Assembly (NCBI GenBank): GCA_945861275.1
Contig: CAMATZ010000050.1
Span: 1 to 43,904 of the forward strand
DNA length: 43,904 nt
Source of the DNA: Bordetella parapertussis
Lineage (GTDB): Bacteria; Pseudomonadota; Gammaproteobacteria; Burkholderiales; SG8-41
Direction: 5' to 3'
Shown here: one piece after another, positions 1 to 8,472 of the stretch
How the letters are laid out: every line of letters starts with the position of its first letter
Position numbering within the stretch: position 1 is the first letter of the stretch
Notes under the pieces: generated by a model
What the model saw: the letters and a program-made list of their open reading frames with translations, nothing else
Databases searched by the model: none
What the model was told of the DNA's origin: nothing
Translations under genes and position numbers: made by a program

Positions 1-149
1 AGGGCACGGAAATGGTGATGCCTGGGGACAACATATCGATCACGGTGACGTTGATTCAGCCGATCGCGATGGAAGAAGGACTGCGCTTTGCGATTCGCGA
101 AGGTGGCAGAACAGTCGGCGCCGGTGTCGTCGCTAAAGTGATCGAGTAA
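1..149 (+). CDS. tuf: Elongation factor Tu, C-terminal fragment
   Basis: The window opens inside this gene; reading from base 3 gives 48 codons ending in TAA at 147-149. The translation contains [20 protein letters not shown] and ends [17 protein letters not shown], the standard end of domain 3 of EF-Tu, the GTPase that delivers aminoacyl-tRNA to the ribosome. Only the last beta-barrel part is present, so the GTPase domain cannot be checked. It lies 6 bases upstream of rpsJ, the usual tuf-S10 junction of Proteobacteria, and probably shares a transcript with it. Because of that tight spacing there is no room for an E. coli style S10 leader upstream of rpsJ. Confidence 0.97.
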   Translation, partial: GTEMVMPGDNISITVTLIQPIAMEEGLRFAIREGGRTVGAGVVAKVIE

Positions 150-155
150 TTATCA

Positions 156-473
156 ATGGCCGCCTTGAAAAGTACGAAAATTCGTATCCGCCTGAAGGCG
201 TTCGACTACCGCTTGATAGACCAGTCGGCGCAGGAAATTGTGGATACTGCCAAGCGCACTGGCGCCGTGGTCAAAGGCCCGATTCCCTTGCCGACGCGTA
301 AGGAACGTTTCGATTTGTTACGTTCGCCGCACGTAAACAAAACGTCGCGCGATCAGATGGAGATACGCACGCATTTGCGTTTGATGGACATTATTGACCC
401 GACGGACAAAACGGTAGACGCGCTGATGAAGCTCGATTTGCCCGCTGGCGTGGATGTAGAGATTAAGTTGTGA
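156..473 (+). CDS. rpsJ: 30S ribosomal protein S10
   Basis: S10 of 105 residues, close to the usual 103. It binds the 30S head and, as NusE, also joins transcription antitermination complexes with Nus[21 protein letters not shown] and the loop [20 protein letters not shown] are near-identical to the family. The N-terminus MAALKSTK is slightly longer than the common MANQ form. The gene is first in the S10 operon, 6 bases after the tuf stop, and its TGA stop (471-473) forms the first base pair of a long imperfect hairpin that separates it from rplC. Confidence 0.98.
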   Translation: MAALKSTKIRIRLKAFDYRLIDQSAQEIVDTAKRTGAVVKGPIPLPTRKERFDLLRSPHVNKTSRDQMEIRTHLRLMDIIDPTDKTVDALMKLDLPAGVDVEIKL

Positions 474-537
474 GTTTTAAGTGTTGAGTGTTGAGTTGAA
501 GCCGCGTGTTTTAATTCATCACTCAAAACTAAACACT
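473..537 (+). repeat. Long imperfect hairpin after rpsJ
   Basis: Two 29-base arms (473-501 and 509-537) with a 7-base loop. By hand, 25 of 29 positions pair, three of them G-U, with four isolated mismatches. The left arm has a short GTGTTGA repeat and is AT-rich compared with the genes around it. There is no T-run after the stem, so it is not a standard terminator. It could be a decayed palindromic intergenic element or an RNA structure that sets expression between rpsJ and rplC. Confidence 0.6.
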
Positions 538-548
538 GCTGTAAACAA

Positions 549-584
549 CGTCCGTCAATTGTAACGGGCGCCTTTTAAAAAAGG
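549..584 (+). promoter_or_regulatory. Possible structured leader of rplC covering its ribosome site
   Basis: A 7-bp stem (549-555 with 564-570, one G-U pair, 8-base loop) is followed directly by CCTTT at 571-575, which can pair with AAAGG at 580-584. The latter is the rplC Shine-Dalgarno sequence, 10 bases before the ATG at 595. The short second stem could hide the ribosome site. Stability was judged by eye only, and regulation is inference. Confidence 0.3.
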
Positions 585-594
585 TAAATAAATC

Positions 595-1296
595 ATGAAC
601 TTAGGACTTGTTGGCCGCAAGGTCGGCATGACCCGCGTTTTCACCGACGATGGCGATACCATTCCGGTGACCGTAGTGGATGTGTCGAATAATCGCGTCA
701 CCCAGCTCAAGACGCCCGAAACCGACGGTTACGCCGGCGTGCAGGTGACTTTCGGTAAACGTCGCGCGAGCCGCGTAGTTAAGGCCGCAGCGGGCCATTT
801 TGCCAAGGCGGGTGTTGAGGCGGGTCATACGCTACGTGAATTTCGTGTTGCGCCGGACAAACTCGGCGAACTCAAGGTCGGTGGTGTCATCGGCGCCAAT
901 GTGTTCCAGGTCGGTCAGATGGTAGACGTGACCGGTGTTTCGCAGGGCAAGGGGTTTCAGGGCGTAATCAGGCGCCACAATTTCTCATCCAATCGTGCGA
1001 GTCACGGAAATTCGCGTTCACACAACAGCCCTGGCTCGATTGGTATGGCGCAAGACCCGGGCCGCGTGTTTCCCGGCAAGAAAATGGCCGGGCACATGGG
1101 CGCGGTGAAGCGCACCGCGCAAAGCCTGCAAATCGTGCGTATTGATGAAACGCGGCAACTGCTGCTGATCCGCGGCGCGGTACCCGGATCACGCGGCGGC
1201 GATGTCGTGGTGCTTCCCGCCAAGCGTATTAAGCGTGTCACCAAGCCGGTGGCTGCCAAGCCTGGTGCCAGCGCTGCCGCTGGTCCCAGGAAGTAA
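595..1296 (+). CDS. rplC: 50S ribosomal protein L3
   Basis: L3, 233 residues (E. coli 209). It binds 23S rRNA early in assembly and reaches toward the peptidyl-transferase centre. [17 protein letters not shown] at the start and [40 protein letters not shown] in the loop are family signatures. The Gln of MAQDPG aligns with the residue methylated by PrmB in E. coli. The extra length is a C-terminal tail rich in Lys, Ala and Pro (about 216-233), so the fold itself is of normal size. It starts with ATG after AAAGG and is followed by rplD after 14 bases. Confidence 0.98.
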   Translation: MNLGLVGRKVGMTRVFTDDGDTIPVTVVDVSNNRVTQLKTPETDGYAGVQVTFGKRRASRVVKAAAGHFAKAGVEAGHTLREFRVAPDKLGELKVGGVIGANVFQVGQMVDVTGVSQGKGFQGVIRRHNFSSNRASHGNSRSHNSPGSIGMAQDPGRVFPGKKMAGHMGAVKRTAQSLQIVRIDETRQLLLIRGAVPGSRGGDVVVLPAKRIKRVTKPVAAKPGASAAAGPRK

Positions 1297-1310
1297 GGGC
1301 GGAATAAATC

Positions 1311-1931
1311 ATGGAACTCAATCTGATAGACGACCAGGGCCAAGCGACGGCGAAAGTCTCCGCCTCTGACGCCACCTTTGGCCGTGAATTTAATGAAGCG
1401 CTGGTGCATCAACTGGTGACCGCGTATCTGGCCAATGGACGTAGCGGCACCCGCGCGCAAAAAGATCGTGGCGAAGTGCGCCACTCCACCAAAAAACCGT
1501 TCCGTCAAAAAGGGACAGGCCGTGCGCGTGCGGGTATGACCTCCAGCCCTCTGTGGCGCGGCGGCGGGCGGATTTTCCCGAATCGGCCGGACGAAAATTT
1601 CAGTCAAAAACTGAATCGTAAAATGTATCGTGCGGGTGTGTGTGCGATTCTGTCGCAGCTCGCACGCGAAGAGCGCCTGGTGGTGGTGGATAGCTTCACC
1701 CTCAGCGCGCCCAAAACCAAGCTGCTGGCGCAAAAGTTAAAAGACATGGGCCTTGACGATGTGCTGATCATTACCGATGCGCTGGATGACAATTTGCGTT
1801 TGTCTTCGCGCAATCTGCACTACGTCAGCGTCGCCTCGGTCAGCGAAGCCGATCCGGTGACCCTGATCCGCCACCAAAAAGTCGTGGTGACCAAGAGCGC
1901 GGTCGCCAAGATCGAGGAGATGCTGGCATGA
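1311..1931 (+). CDS. rplD: 50S ribosomal protein L4
   Basis: L4, 206 residues, normal length. It lines the exit tunnel through its extended loop, visible here as [20 protein letters not shown] (about 62-81), followed by [12 protein letters not shown]. In E. coli L4 also represses the S10 operon through the leader before rpsJ; that leader is missing here because tuf abuts rpsJ, so any autocontrol must use another site. The stop overlaps the rplW start by 4 bases (ATGA), which suggests coupled translation. Confidence 0.98.
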   Translation: MELNLIDDQGQATAKVSASDATFGREFNEALVHQLVTAYLANGRSGTRAQKDRGEVRHSTKKPFRQKGTGRARAGMTSSPLWRGGGRIFPNRPDENFSQKLNRKMYRAGVCAILSQLAREERLVVVDSFTLSAPKTKLLAQKLKDMGLDDVLIITDALDDNLRLSSRNLHYVSVASVSEADPVTLIRHQKVVVTKSAVAKIEEMLA

Positions 1932-2269
1932 AAGCGTACAGCCCGGAAAGACTGACCCAGGTATTGCTCGCGCCGGTGGTATCGGAAAAGAGCACCTTCG
2001 TTGGTGAAAAGAATAATCAGTTTGTGTTTCGTGTGGCACCCGATGCTACCAAGCCCGAAGTCAAGGCCGCAGTCGAGTTGCTGTTCAGCCCTAAGGACAA
2101 GAAACTGGACGTCGAAGGCGTGCGCATAGTCAACGTCAAAGGTAAGGAAAAGCGCATGGGCAAGTTTGCCGGTCGCCGTAGCGGATGGAAAAAGGCGTAT
2201 GTGACTCTGGGCAAGGACAAGGACGGCAAGAACCAGGATATCAACTTCGCCGCAGGGGAGAACAAGTAA
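1928..2269 (+). CDS. rplW: 50S ribosomal protein L23
   Basis: L23, 113 residues, a little longer than the usual 95-104. It sits at the tunnel exit and docks trigger factor and [15 protein letters not shown] near the N-terminus and [20 protein letters not shown] in the basic loop identify it. The extra residues are a polar C-terminal tail with [10 protein letters not shown]. It overlaps rplD by 4 bases and rplB by one (TAATG), so the three genes are probably translated together. Confidence 0.97.
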   Translation: MKAYSPERLTQVLLAPVVSEKSTFVGEKNNQFVFRVAPDATKPEVKAAVELLFSPKDKKLDVEGVRIVNVKGKEKRMGKFAGRRSGWKKAYVTLGKDKDGKNQDINFAAGENK

Positions 2270-3102
2270 TGCTGATCAAAGTAAAACCAACCTCTCCCGG
2301 CCGCCGCGGTCTGGTCAAGGTGGTGACGCCGGGCCTACACAAAGGCAAGCCGGTGACTGCGCTGCTCGACAGTCAGTCCAAAAAGGCGGGACGCAATCAG
2401 CACGGCCGCATCACCATGCGCCATCAAGGTGGCGGCCACAAGCAGCACTATCGCATGATTGACTTCCGCCGCAACAAGGATGGCATCGTGGCGAAGGTCG
2501 AGCGCATCGAATACGACCCGAATCGCAGCGCGCATCTTGCGTTGTTGTGTTACGCCGACGGCGAGCGCCGTTACATCATTGCCACCAAAGGCCTGACGCC
2601 TGGCACGCAACTGGTGTCCGGTTCAGAGGCGCCCATCAAGCCGGGCAATGCGCTGCCGCTGCGCAATATTCCAGTGGGTAGCACGATATGCTGCGTGGAA
2701 ATGCTGCCGGGCAAGGGTGCGCAATTGTCGCGCTCCGCCGGTACTTCTGTGCAGTTGCTGGCGCGCGAAGGTGATTACGCGCAATTGCGTTTGCGCTCTG
2801 GTGAAATTCGAAAAGTGCATGTGAATTGCCGTGCCACGCTAGGCGAAGTGGGTAACGAAGAGCACTCACTGGAATCCATCGGCAAAGCCGGGCGTGTGCG
2901 TTGGCGCGGCGTGCGTCCGACGGTGCGCGGCGTGGCGATGAATCCGATCGACCATCCGCACGGCGGTGGCGAAGGCAGGACTGCCGCCGCTCAGGCGCCG
3001 GTCAGCCCGTGGGGGGTGATGTGCAAGGGCTACAAAACGCGCAAAGTCAAACGCACCAACAGCATGATAGTGCGCCGGCGTAATTCCAAAACCTCGGCGT
3101 AA
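2269..3102 (+). CDS. rplB: 50S ribosomal protein L2
   Basis: L2, 277 residues, typical length; needed for subunit joining and peptidyl transfer. The motif [15 protein letters not shown] (about residues 223-237) contains the conserved His at the 23S rRNA interface. The ATG at 2269 was chosen over an in-frame ATG 84 bases upstream because it gives the canonical [14 protein letters not shown] start and the tight TAATG overlap with rplW. Where many bacteria have RNxGKHP after EGR, this protein has RTAAAQAP, a local difference near the C-terminal tail. Confidence 0.98.
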   Translation: MLIKVKPTSPGRRGLVKVVTPGLHKGKPVTALLDSQSKKAGRNQHGRITMRHQGGGHKQHYRMIDFRRNKDGIVAKVERIEYDPNRSAHLALLCYADGERRYIIATKGLTPGTQLVSGSEAPIKPGNALPLRNIPVGSTICCVEMLPGKGAQLSRSAGTSVQLLAREGDYAQLRLRSGEIRKVHVNCRATLGEVGNEEHSLESIGKAGRVRWRGVRPTVRGVAMNPIDHPHGGGEGRTAAAQAPVSPWGVMCKGYKTRKVKRTNSMIVRRRNSKTSA

Positions 3103-3128
3103 CAGGCATAAGGGATACAGGGGTACAT

Positions 3129-3440
3129 ATGGCACGTTCCATTAAAAAAGGTCCGTTCGTCGATCACCATCTGATGCATAAAGTGGAGGCGGCGCGCGCG
3201 GTATCGGACAAGCGTCCTATCAAAACCTGGTCGCGCCGTTCGACGGTGCTACCGGATTTTGTCGGGCTCACCATCGCGGTGCATAACGGCAAGCAGCATA
3301 TTCCGGTGTATATCACCGAGAATATGGTTGGGCACAAGCTGGGCGAGTTTTCGCACACGCGCACGTTCAAGGGCCATTCCAAGGCCGGCGCGGCGACGGC
3401 GGACAAAAAATCTGCGCCGACACCCTCACCTGCCAAATAA
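3129..3440 (+). CDS. rpsS: 30S ribosomal protein S19
   Basis: S19, 103 residues (E. coli 92). It lies in the 30S head next to S13 and touches the A-site finger and t[35 protein letters not shown] and [18 protein letters not shown] are near-consensus. The last ~18 residues (about 86-103), rich in Ala, Lys, Ser and Pro, exceed the normal end. The stop TAA lies inside a 12-bp unit that is repeated three times. Confidence 0.97.
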   Translation: MARSIKKGPFVDHHLMHKVEAARAVSDKRPIKTWSRRSTVLPDFVGLTIAVHNGKQHIPVYITENMVGHKLGEFSHTRTFKGHSKAGAATADKKSAPTPSPAK

Positions 3441-3467
3441 GCGGCCAAGTAAGCGGCCGGGTAAACG
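3432..3467 (+). repeat. 12-bp tandem triplication spanning the rpsS stop codon
   Basis: Three 12-bp units: GCCAAATAAGCG (3432-3443), GCCAAGTAAGCG (3444-3455) and GCCGGGTAAACG (3456-3467). Units 1 and 2 differ at one base. Each contains a TAA; the first is the rpsS stop, and because 12 is a multiple of three the second and third (3450, 3462) lie in the same frame. Twelve bases after the last unit rplV starts at 3477. Confidence 0.85.
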
Positions 3468-3476
3468 GAGAGCACC

Positions 3477-3818
3477 ATGCAAACAACAGCAAAACTGCGC
3501 GGCGTCAGACTGTCGGCCCAAAAGGGACGGCTGGTGGCTGATCTGGTTCGCGGGCAGGCGGTGGAGAGTGCGCTCAATATTCTCCAGTTCTCGCCCAAAA
3601 AAGGCGCTACCATTATTCGTAAAGTTCTCGAGTCGGCGATCGCCAATGCCGAGCACAATGATGGCGCGGATATCGATGAACTGAAAATCACCAGCATCTT
3701 TGTTGAAAAAGGTCCGGTGCTTAAGCGCTTTCATGCGCGCGCCAAGGGTCGCGGCGTGCGGGTGCTCAAGCACTCCTGCCATATTTTTCTGACGGTCGGC
3801 GACGGAAGGAATGCGTAA
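3477..3818 (+). CDS. rplV: 50S ribosomal protein L22
   Basis: L22, 113 residues, standard length (about 110). Its long beta-hairpin lines the exit tunnel, where macrolide-resistance changes arise in other bacteria. [21 protein letters not shown] at the start and [20 protein letters not shown] (about 83-102) in the hairpin are conserved; the usual I..RTSH is VLKHSCH here. It has an ATG start after GGAGAG and a one-base TAATG overlap with rpsC. Confidence 0.97.
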   Translation: MQTTAKLRGVRLSAQKGRLVADLVRGQAVESALNILQFSPKKGATIIRKVLESAIANAEHNDGADIDELKITSIFVEKGPVLKRFHARAKGRGVRVLKHSCHIFLTVGDGRNA

Positions 3819-4555
3819 TGGGTCAAAAAATACATCCGACAGGATTTCGCCTCGCGGTTACACGCGATTGGTCCTCCCGCTGGTATGCGAACGACCGTAA
3901 TTTCCCCGGCATGCTGCTGGAGGATCTGAAGGTTCGTGATTACCTCAAGCAAAAATTGTCGCATGCGGCCGTGTCACGCGTCATCATCGAGCGTCCCGCG
4001 AAAAACGCACGCATCACGATTTACAGTGCCCGTCCGGGCGTGGTGATCGGCAAGAAGGGCGAGGATATCGAGTCGCTGAAGTCGCAGTTGCAAAAAATGC
4101 TGCACGTGCCAGTCCACGTCAATATCGAAGAAGTTCGCAAGCCCGAACTCGATGCGCAACTGATCGCGGACTCCATCTCGCAGCAGTTACAGAAACGCAT
4201 TATGTTCCGTCGCGCGATGAAACGCGCCATTACCAATGCCATGCGCCTGGGTGCACAGGGCATCAAGATCATGAGTGCCGGGCGCCTGAACGGCATTGAA
4301 ATCGCGCGCACCGAATGGTATCGCGAAGGCCGCGTGCCGCTACACACACTGCGCGCGGGCATCCAGTACGGCGTGGCGGAAGCCAAGACCACCTATGGTG
4401 TCATCGGCATCAAAGTGTGGGTGTATCTGGGTGAGATGCTAGCCAAGAACGAACAGCCGGCGGCCGCGCCGGGCGGACCGTCCGATACCCCGCCGCCCGC
4501 GCGTAAACCGCGCAGCAAGCCAGGAGTGAAACGTGTTACAGCCATCCAGACGTAA
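3818..4555 (+). CDS. rpsC: 30S ribosomal protein S3
   Basis: S3, 245 residues (E. coli 233), with a KH domain ([15 protein letters not shown], about 75-89) that lines the mRNA entry channel. [12 protein letters not shown] at the N-terminus and [26 protein letters not shown] are family signatures. Residues from about 213 form a Pro, Ala and Arg-rich tail. The last 23 bases overlap rplP in another frame, an unusually long overlap for this operon, so part of the tail is constrained by the start of L16. Confidence 0.98.
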   Translation: MGQKIHPTGFRLAVTRDWSSRWYANDRNFPGMLLEDLKVRDYLKQKLSHAAVSRVIIERPAKNARITIYSARPGVVIGKKGEDIESLKSQLQKMLHVPVHVNIEEVRKPELDAQLIADSISQQLQKRIMFRRAMKRAITNAMRLGAQGIKIMSAGRLNGIEIARTEWYREGRVPLHTLRAGIQYGVAEAKTTYGVIGIKVWVYLGEMLAKNEQPAAAPGGPSDTPPPARKPRSKPGVKRVTAIQT

Positions 4556-4949
4556 GTATCGTAAAGAACAAAAGGGGCGCAATAAAGGTATCGCGACCCG
4601 TGGCGCCAAGGTGAGCTTTGGCGACTTTGGACTGAAGGCAACAGGCCGCGGTCGCCTGACCGCACGTCAAATCGAGGCGGCGCGCCGCGCCATGACGCGC
4701 CATATCAAGCGCGGCGGCAGAATCTGGATACGCATATTTCCCGACAAGCCGATCTCGCGTAAACCCGCCGAGGTGCGCATGGGCAATGGCAAAGGCAACC
4801 CCGAGTACTGGGTCGCTGAAATTCAGCCAGGAAAAGTATTGTACGAAATGGATGGCGTAAACGAAGTGACCGCCAAGGAAGCATTCCGGTTGGCCGCGGC
4901 GAAATTGCCGATTGCAACCATCTTTGTGCAGCGTCAGGTAGGAGGCTAA
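4533..4949 (+). CDS. rplP: 50S ribosomal protein L16
   Basis: L16, 138 residues (family about 137), placed near the A site and central protuberance. The GTG start at 4533 was chosen because it gives [11 protein letters not shown], the canonical N-terminus, and follows AGGAG at 4522-4526. [20 protein letters not shown] (about 70-89) holds the conserved Arg of the PAEVRMGxGKG segment that is hydroxylated in some bacteria. The start lies inside rpsC (23-base overlap), so its ribosome site is within the S3 coding sequence. Confidence 0.98.
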   Translation: MLQPSRRKYRKEQKGRNKGIATRGAKVSFGDFGLKATGRGRLTARQIEAARRAMTRHIKRGGRIWIRIFPDKPISRKPAEVRMGNGKGNPEYWVAEIQPGKVLYEMDGVNEVTAKEAFRLAAAKLPIATIFVQRQVGG

Positions 4950-4952
4950 GAC

Positions 4953-5153
4953 ATGAAAGCGAACGAATTGCGTAGCAAGTCTGTTGACGAACTGAAGCAG
5001 GAATTGCAATCGTTGCTGCGCGCGCAGTTTTCACTGCGCATGCAAAAAGCGACGCAGCAACTTGCGAATACCAGTCAGATCGGAAAGACACGACGCGACA
5101 TATCCCGTGTTCGTACCGTGCTGACGCAAAAAGAAATGGGTAAAACAGCATGA
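4953..5153 (+). CDS. rpmC: 50S ribosomal protein L29
   Basis: L29, 66 residues, normal size; a two-helix protein near the tunnel exit beside L23. [19 protein letters not shown] and the [18 protein letters not shown] segment match the family. It begins 3 bases after the rplP stop with AGGAGG just upstream and overlaps rpsQ by ATGA. Confidence 0.97.
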   Translation: MKANELRSKSVDELKQELQSLLRAQFSLRMQKATQQLANTSQIGKTRRDISRVRTVLTQKEMGKTA

Positions 5154-5425
5154 GTGATATCGACAACAAGAGCGCCAACAAGCGTAACCTTACTGGCCGC
5201 GTGGTGAGCGACAAAATGGACAAAACCGTAACCGTTTTGGTGGAGCGGCGTGTCAAGCACGCGCTCTACGGTAAATTTCTCACACTGTCGAAAAAGTATC
5301 ACGCGCACGACGAGAAAAACGAATTTCACGAGGGCGATACGGTAACCATTGAAGAATGCCGTCCGCTGTCCAAGACCAAGGCATGGCGGGTGGTCAATTT
5401 GGTGGAAAAATCTCGCGCGGTTTAG
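5150..5425 (+). CDS. rpsQ: 30S ribosomal protein S17
   Basis: S17, 91 residues (family about 84-90), a primary 16S rRNA binder with an OB fold. [20 protein letters not shown] and [20 protein letters not shown] match the family, as does [13 protein letters not shown]. It is the last gene of the S10 operon here; the next 271 bases are non-coding and carry the candidate spc promoter. No T-run hairpin follows, so read-through into the spc operon is likely. Confidence 0.97.
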   Translation: MSDIDNKSANKRNLTGRVVSDKMDKTVTVLVERRVKHALYGKFLTLSKKYHAHDEKNEFHEGDTVTIEECRPLSKTKAWRVVNLVEKSRAV

Positions 5426-5446
5426 TAATTAAAGCAATTTTAGGGT

Positions 5447-5474
5447 TTGCAAACGGGTAATAACCAGTTACAAT
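5447..5474 (+). promoter_or_regulatory. Candidate sigma-70 promoter of the spc operon
   Basis: TTGCAA (5447-5452), a 16-base spacer, then TACAAT (5469-5474). It lies 21 bases after the rpsQ stop and 222 bases before rplN, where Proteobacteria keep the spc promoter. The -10 is one base from consensus and the spacer is one base short of ideal. Confidence 0.55.
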
Positions 5475-5696
5475 CGACGGTTTTCACGGTCGCGAATCCT
5501 GTGCCAATGTTTCTGCTATTGGCAAGTAGCGGGTGTGGCGTATCAGCCCATGAGTGGAATACGTGAATGCGTAACTTGGGGCGCCAATACTGATCTGATG
5601 CTTTGGGAAAGTTTCGATGATCCCGCTGCCGGATCAAGTTGGGGAAACGCCAGGCGTATTAATGCGCCGGCGTGTTAATGAAGCGAGAAGCTAAAC
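5475..5696 (+). promoter_or_regulatory. Long structured 5' leader of rplN
   Basis: About 215 transcribed, non-coding bases before rplN. A clear stem pairs TGCCAAT (5502-5508) with ATTGGCA (5518-5524) around a 9-base loop. A second long-range pairing joins GTATCAG (5540-5546) with CTGATGC (5595-5601), with one G-U. There is no terminator. It may carry an autoregulatory site; in E. coli the spc regulator is S8, but its site lies at rplE, so equivalence is not assumed. A 19-codon frame inside it was rejected. Confidence 0.35.
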
Positions 5697-6065
5697 ATGA
5701 TTCAGATGCAATCCGTATTGGATGTTGCTGACAACACTGGTGCTCGTGCCGTAATGTGCATAAAAGTGCTGGGGGGGTCCAAGCGACGTTATGCAGGCAT
5801 CGGCGACGTGATCAAGGTCAGCATCAGGGACGCCGCGCCGCGCGGTCGCGTCAAGAAAGGTGAAGTGTATGACGCGGTGGTGGTGCGTACGGCCAAAGGC
5901 GTGCGCCGCTCGGATGGTTCGCTGGTGAAGTTCGACTCTAACGCAGCGGTCTTGCTCAATGCGAAACTGGAACCCATCGGCACGCGAATATTTGGACCGG
6001 TGACGCGCGAGTTGCGTACCGAGCGGTTCATGAAAATTGTTTCACTCGCCCCGGAAGTTATTTAA
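5697..6065 (+). CDS. rplN: 50S ribosomal protein L14
   Basis: L14, 122 residues, exactly the usual length; it forms an intersubunit bridge with 16S helix 44 and is the RsfS binding site. [20 protein letters not shown] and [20 protein letters not shown] are close to invariant. ATG start preceded by a GAAGCGAGAAG stretch. It is the first gene of the spc operon, after the promoter and leader described above, and is followed by rplX after 10 bases. Confidence 0.98.
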   Translation: MIQMQSVLDVADNTGARAVMCIKVLGGSKRRYAGIGDVIKVSIRDAAPRGRVKKGEVYDAVVVRTAKGVRRSDGSLVKFDSNAAVLLNAKLEPIGTRIFGPVTRELRTERFMKIVSLAPEVI

Positions 6066-6075
6066 GGAGCGTGGC

Positions 6076-6402
6076 ATGAAAAAGATTAGAAAAGGCGACG
6101 ACGTCATCGTCATCGCCGGTCGTGACAAGGGTAAGCGCGGCACGGTGCTGAAGCTGGTTGCCGATAGTCATGTGCTGGTCGAAGGCGCGAACAAGGTCAA
6201 AAAGCATGAGCGGCCCAATCCGATGAAAAATACCCAGGGCGGCATCATCGATAAGGAAATGCCACTACCGATATCGAATGTGGCATTGTTTAACCCGGCG
6301 ACGAAAAAGGCCGACCGCGTGGGCATCAAGGAAATCGAAGGTGCTGGCGGGGCCAAGCGCGTGCGCTATTTCAAGTCCAATGGCGAAGTCATTGACGTAT
6401 GA
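6076..6402 (+). CDS. rplX: 50S ribosomal protein L24
   Basis: L24, 108 residues (family about 103-108), an assembly initiator that contacts the tunnel exit. It has the KOW motif [20 protein letters not shown] (about 5-24). The ATG at 6076, after AAGGAG, was preferred to an in-frame upstream ATG inside rplN because it gives the conserved [10 protein letters not shown] start. Its stop overlaps the rplE start by ATGA. Confidence 0.97.
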   Translation: MKKIRKGDDVIVIAGRDKGKRGTVLKLVADSHVLVEGANKVKKHERPNPMKNTQGGIIDKEMPLPISNVALFNPATKKADRVGIKEIEGAGGAKRVRYFKSNGEVIDV

Positions 6403-7100
6403 GCGAACAGAAAGAACAAAAGAAGTCCAAGCCCGCCCGCGAGGCCCGCGAACCGCGCGAACCACGTGAGGCCAAGGGTAAGCCCGCGGCCAAAGATGCG
6501 GCTGAGTCCCGTGGTGAAAAGTCCGCCGGCAAAAAGACGACGCCGGCCAAGCCTATGGGACCGGCTCGGCTGCAGACCTACTACCGCGATACGGTGGTCA
6601 AAGGCCTGACCGAGAAATTCGCCTACAAATCCGTGATGCAAGTGCCGCGTCTCGACAAGATCGTGCTCAATATGGGCGTGGGCGAGGCGGTTGCGGACAA
6701 GAAGATTATGGATAACGCTGTAGCCGATATGACTAAAATCGCCGGCCAGAAGCCGCTGGTGACCAAGTCGCGCAAAGCCATTGCGTCTTTCAAGATCCGT
6801 GAAAATTATCCAGTGGGCTGCAAGGTTACTTTGCGCGGGGCACGCATGTATGATTTTCTGGATCGTCTGGTCAACGTGGCGATGCCGCGTATCCGCGACT
6901 TTCGCGGTATTTCCGCGCGCAGCTTTGATGGCATGGGCAATTACAACATGGGCGTCAAGGAGCAAATTATTTTCCCCGAGATCGAGTACGACAAGATTGA
7001 TGCGATCCGCGGCATGAACATCACTATTTCGACCACAGCCAAAACGGACGACGAAGCAAGAGCCTTGCTGGCCGCGTTCAAATTTCCGTTCAGGAACTAA
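6399..7100 (+). CDS. rplE: 50S ribosomal protein L5 with N-terminal extension
   Basis: L5 binds 5S rRNA in the central protuberance. The core (about residues 55-233) is complete: [40 protein letters not shown] and [21 protein letters not shown]. coli L5 is 179 residues; this one is 233 because about 54 residues of Lys, Glu, Arg, Ala and Pro precede the usual start. The extension contains four tripeptides [12 protein letters not shown] encoded by 9-bp units (6435-6470). The start at 6399 overlaps the rplX stop by ATGA. An internal ATG at 6555 would give a near-normal L5, but no clear ribosome site precedes it. Which start is used is unproven. Confidence 0.95.
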   Translation: MSEQKEQKKSKPAREAREPREPREAKGKPAAKDAAESRGEKSAGKKTTPAKPMGPARLQTYYRDTVVKGLTEKFAYKSVMQVPRLDKIVLNMGVGEAVADKKIMDNAVADMTKIAGQKPLVTKSRKAIASFKIRENYPVGCKVTLRGARMYDFLDRLVNVAMPRIRDFRGISARSFDGMGNYNMGVKEQIIFPEIEYDKIDAIRGMNITISTTAKTDDEARALLAAFKFPFRN

Positions 7101-7108
7101 GGACTTTC

Positions 7109-7414
7109 ATGGCAAAACAGTCAGTGATTAACCGCAATGAGCAGCGCAAGGAAACGGTGAAGAAATTTGCTTCCAAGCGCACGGCGTTGCGCGATGCTGC
7201 GAACAATCAATCGTTGTCGCCGGAAGATCGTTACGAGGCGCGTCTCAAGCTGCAAAAGCTCCCGCGTAATGCGAGTCCGGTGCGTGTGCGCAATCGTTGC
7301 GCGTTGACGGGCCGGCCGCGCGGGGTCTACCGCAAGTTTGGTTTGGCGCGCGGGAAACTGCGTGACATCGCCATGCGCGGAGAAATCCCCGGCATTATCA
7401 AGGCAAGTTGGTAA
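7109..7414 (+). CDS. rpsN: 30S ribosomal protein S14 (zinc-free type)
   Basis: S14 of 101 residues, the long form without the CxxC...CxxC zinc knuckle; only one Cys remains in [19 protein letters not shown]. The long zinc-free form is normal for Proteobacteria. [21 protein letters not shown] is the conserved C-terminus that contacts 16S rRNA in the head. ATG start 8 bases after rplE. The 88 bases that follow, before rpsH, hold no gene. Confidence 0.97.
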   Translation: MAKQSVINRNEQRKETVKKFASKRTALRDAANNQSLSPEDRYEARLKLQKLPRNASPVRVRNRCALTGRPRGVYRKFGLARGKLRDIAMRGEIPGIIKASW

Positions 7415-7502
7415 CTGCGAAACGTAAAGTGTTAATCATGGGTAGTGAGTTGAGCATCCTGAACGTAGCGAGTGTATACGCCAGGAAGCAGGAGAACATT
7501 GC

Positions 7503-7898
7503 ATGAGTATGAGTGATCCGGTCGCTGATATGCTGACGCGCATTCGTAATGCGCAGCAGTCGGAAAAACAATCGGTAGCGGTGCCGACGAGCAAGTTGAA
7601 GGCTGCCATTGCCAAAGTGCTCAAGGACGAGGGTTACATTGAGGATTTTGCCGTGCGCGATCAGGACGGCAAATCCCACCTCGACATCAGCCTTAAATAC
7701 TACGCCGGGCGCCCGGTTATCGAAAAAATCGAGCGCGTGAGCCGTCCTGGGCTGCGTATTTACCGGCCCAGTACGCAGATTCCGGTGGTGATGAATGGTT
7801 TGGGGGTGGCGATCGTATCGACCTCCAAGGGCGTCATGACCGATCGCAAGGCGCGCGGCATGGGTGTGGGTGGCGAAGTGCTGTGTATCGTGGCCTGA
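7503..7898 (+). CDS. rpsH: 30S ribosomal protein S8
   Basis: S8, 131 residues, normal size, a primary 16S rRNA binder and in E. coli the repressor of the spc operon. [15 protein letters not shown] at the N-terminus and the C-terminal [20 protein letters not shown] are signatures. There are two possible ATGs, 7503 and 7509; the first is better spaced from AGGAG. No copy of the E. coli S8 operator was recognised by eye near rplE. Confidence 0.97.
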   Translation: MSMSDPVADMLTRIRNAQQSEKQSVAVPTSKLKAAIAKVLKDEGYIEDFAVRDQDGKSHLDISLKYYAGRPVIEKIERVSRPGLRIYRPSTQIPVVMNGLGVAIVSTSKGVMTDRKARGMGVGGEVLCIVA

Positions 7899-7916
7899 TA
7901 GTAGTGGAGTTCTAAC

Positions 7917-8450
7917 ATGTCCAGAGTTGCAAATGATCCGGTTCTCATCCCTGAAAAAGTGGATGTCACGCTCAATGCCGCCGAAATCTCGGTCAAAGGG
8001 CCGTTGGGGGTGTTGACACAAAAATTGTCGCCGAACGTACAGGTGCAACGGGTTGAAAATCGTCTTGAGTTCAAGGTAAACGACAGTTCCAACCTGGCAA
8101 ATGCCATGTCGGGAACCCTGCGCGCGCTGGTGTCGAATATGGTGGTGGGCGTCTCCAAAGGCTTTGAAAAGAAATTAGCCCTTGTGGGCGTGGGCTATCG
8201 CGCCCAGGCGCAGGGCGACAAAGTGAATCTGACCCTGGGTTTTTCGCACCCTGTAGTGCATCAATTGCCCAAAGGCGTGAAGGCTGAAACGCCGACGCAA
8301 ACCGAGATCATCATCAAGGGTGCGGATCGTCAGCAGGTGGGACAGGTCGCAGCGGACCTACGTGCGTATCGCAGCCCCGAGCCGTACAAGGGCAAGGGCG
8401 TGCGCTACCTCGGTGAGCAGATCGTGCTCAAGGAAACCAAAAAGAAGTAG
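7917..8450 (+). CDS. rplF: 50S ribosomal protein L6
   Basis: L6, 177 residues, as in E. coli. It has two related domains and sits by the sarcin-ricin loop and factor-binding site. [12 protein letters not shown] at the start and the C-terminal signature [22 protein letters not shown] (split across about 150-172) identify it. ATG start after GGAG; rplR follows after 22 bases. Confidence 0.97.
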   Translation: MSRVANDPVLIPEKVDVTLNAAEISVKGPLGVLTQKLSPNVQVQRVENRLEFKVNDSSNLANAMSGTLRALVSNMVVGVSKGFEKKLALVGVGYRAQAQGDKVNLTLGFSHPVVHQLPKGVKAETPTQTEIIIKGADRQQVGQVAADLRAYRSPEPYKGKGVRYLGEQIVLKETKKK

Positions 8451-8472
8451 GCGCTTAGGAGTCCAGTAAGCC

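Noticed and set aside
1-155. S10 operon leader upstream of rpsJ
   Set aside because: tuf coding sequence reaches to 6 bases before rpsJ, so there is no room.
968-1733. Long minus-strand frames opposite the ribosomal genes
   Set aside because: They are shadows of rplC and rplD with no family resemblance; the same applies to the long frames opposite uvrA, nadA, the Atm1-type gene and the CocE and MLE genes.
5507-5566. Possible 19-residue leader peptide (MFLLLASSGCGVSAHEWNT) in the rplN leader
   Set aside because: No ribosome site precedes it, its start overlaps a hairpin, and no conservation can be shown.
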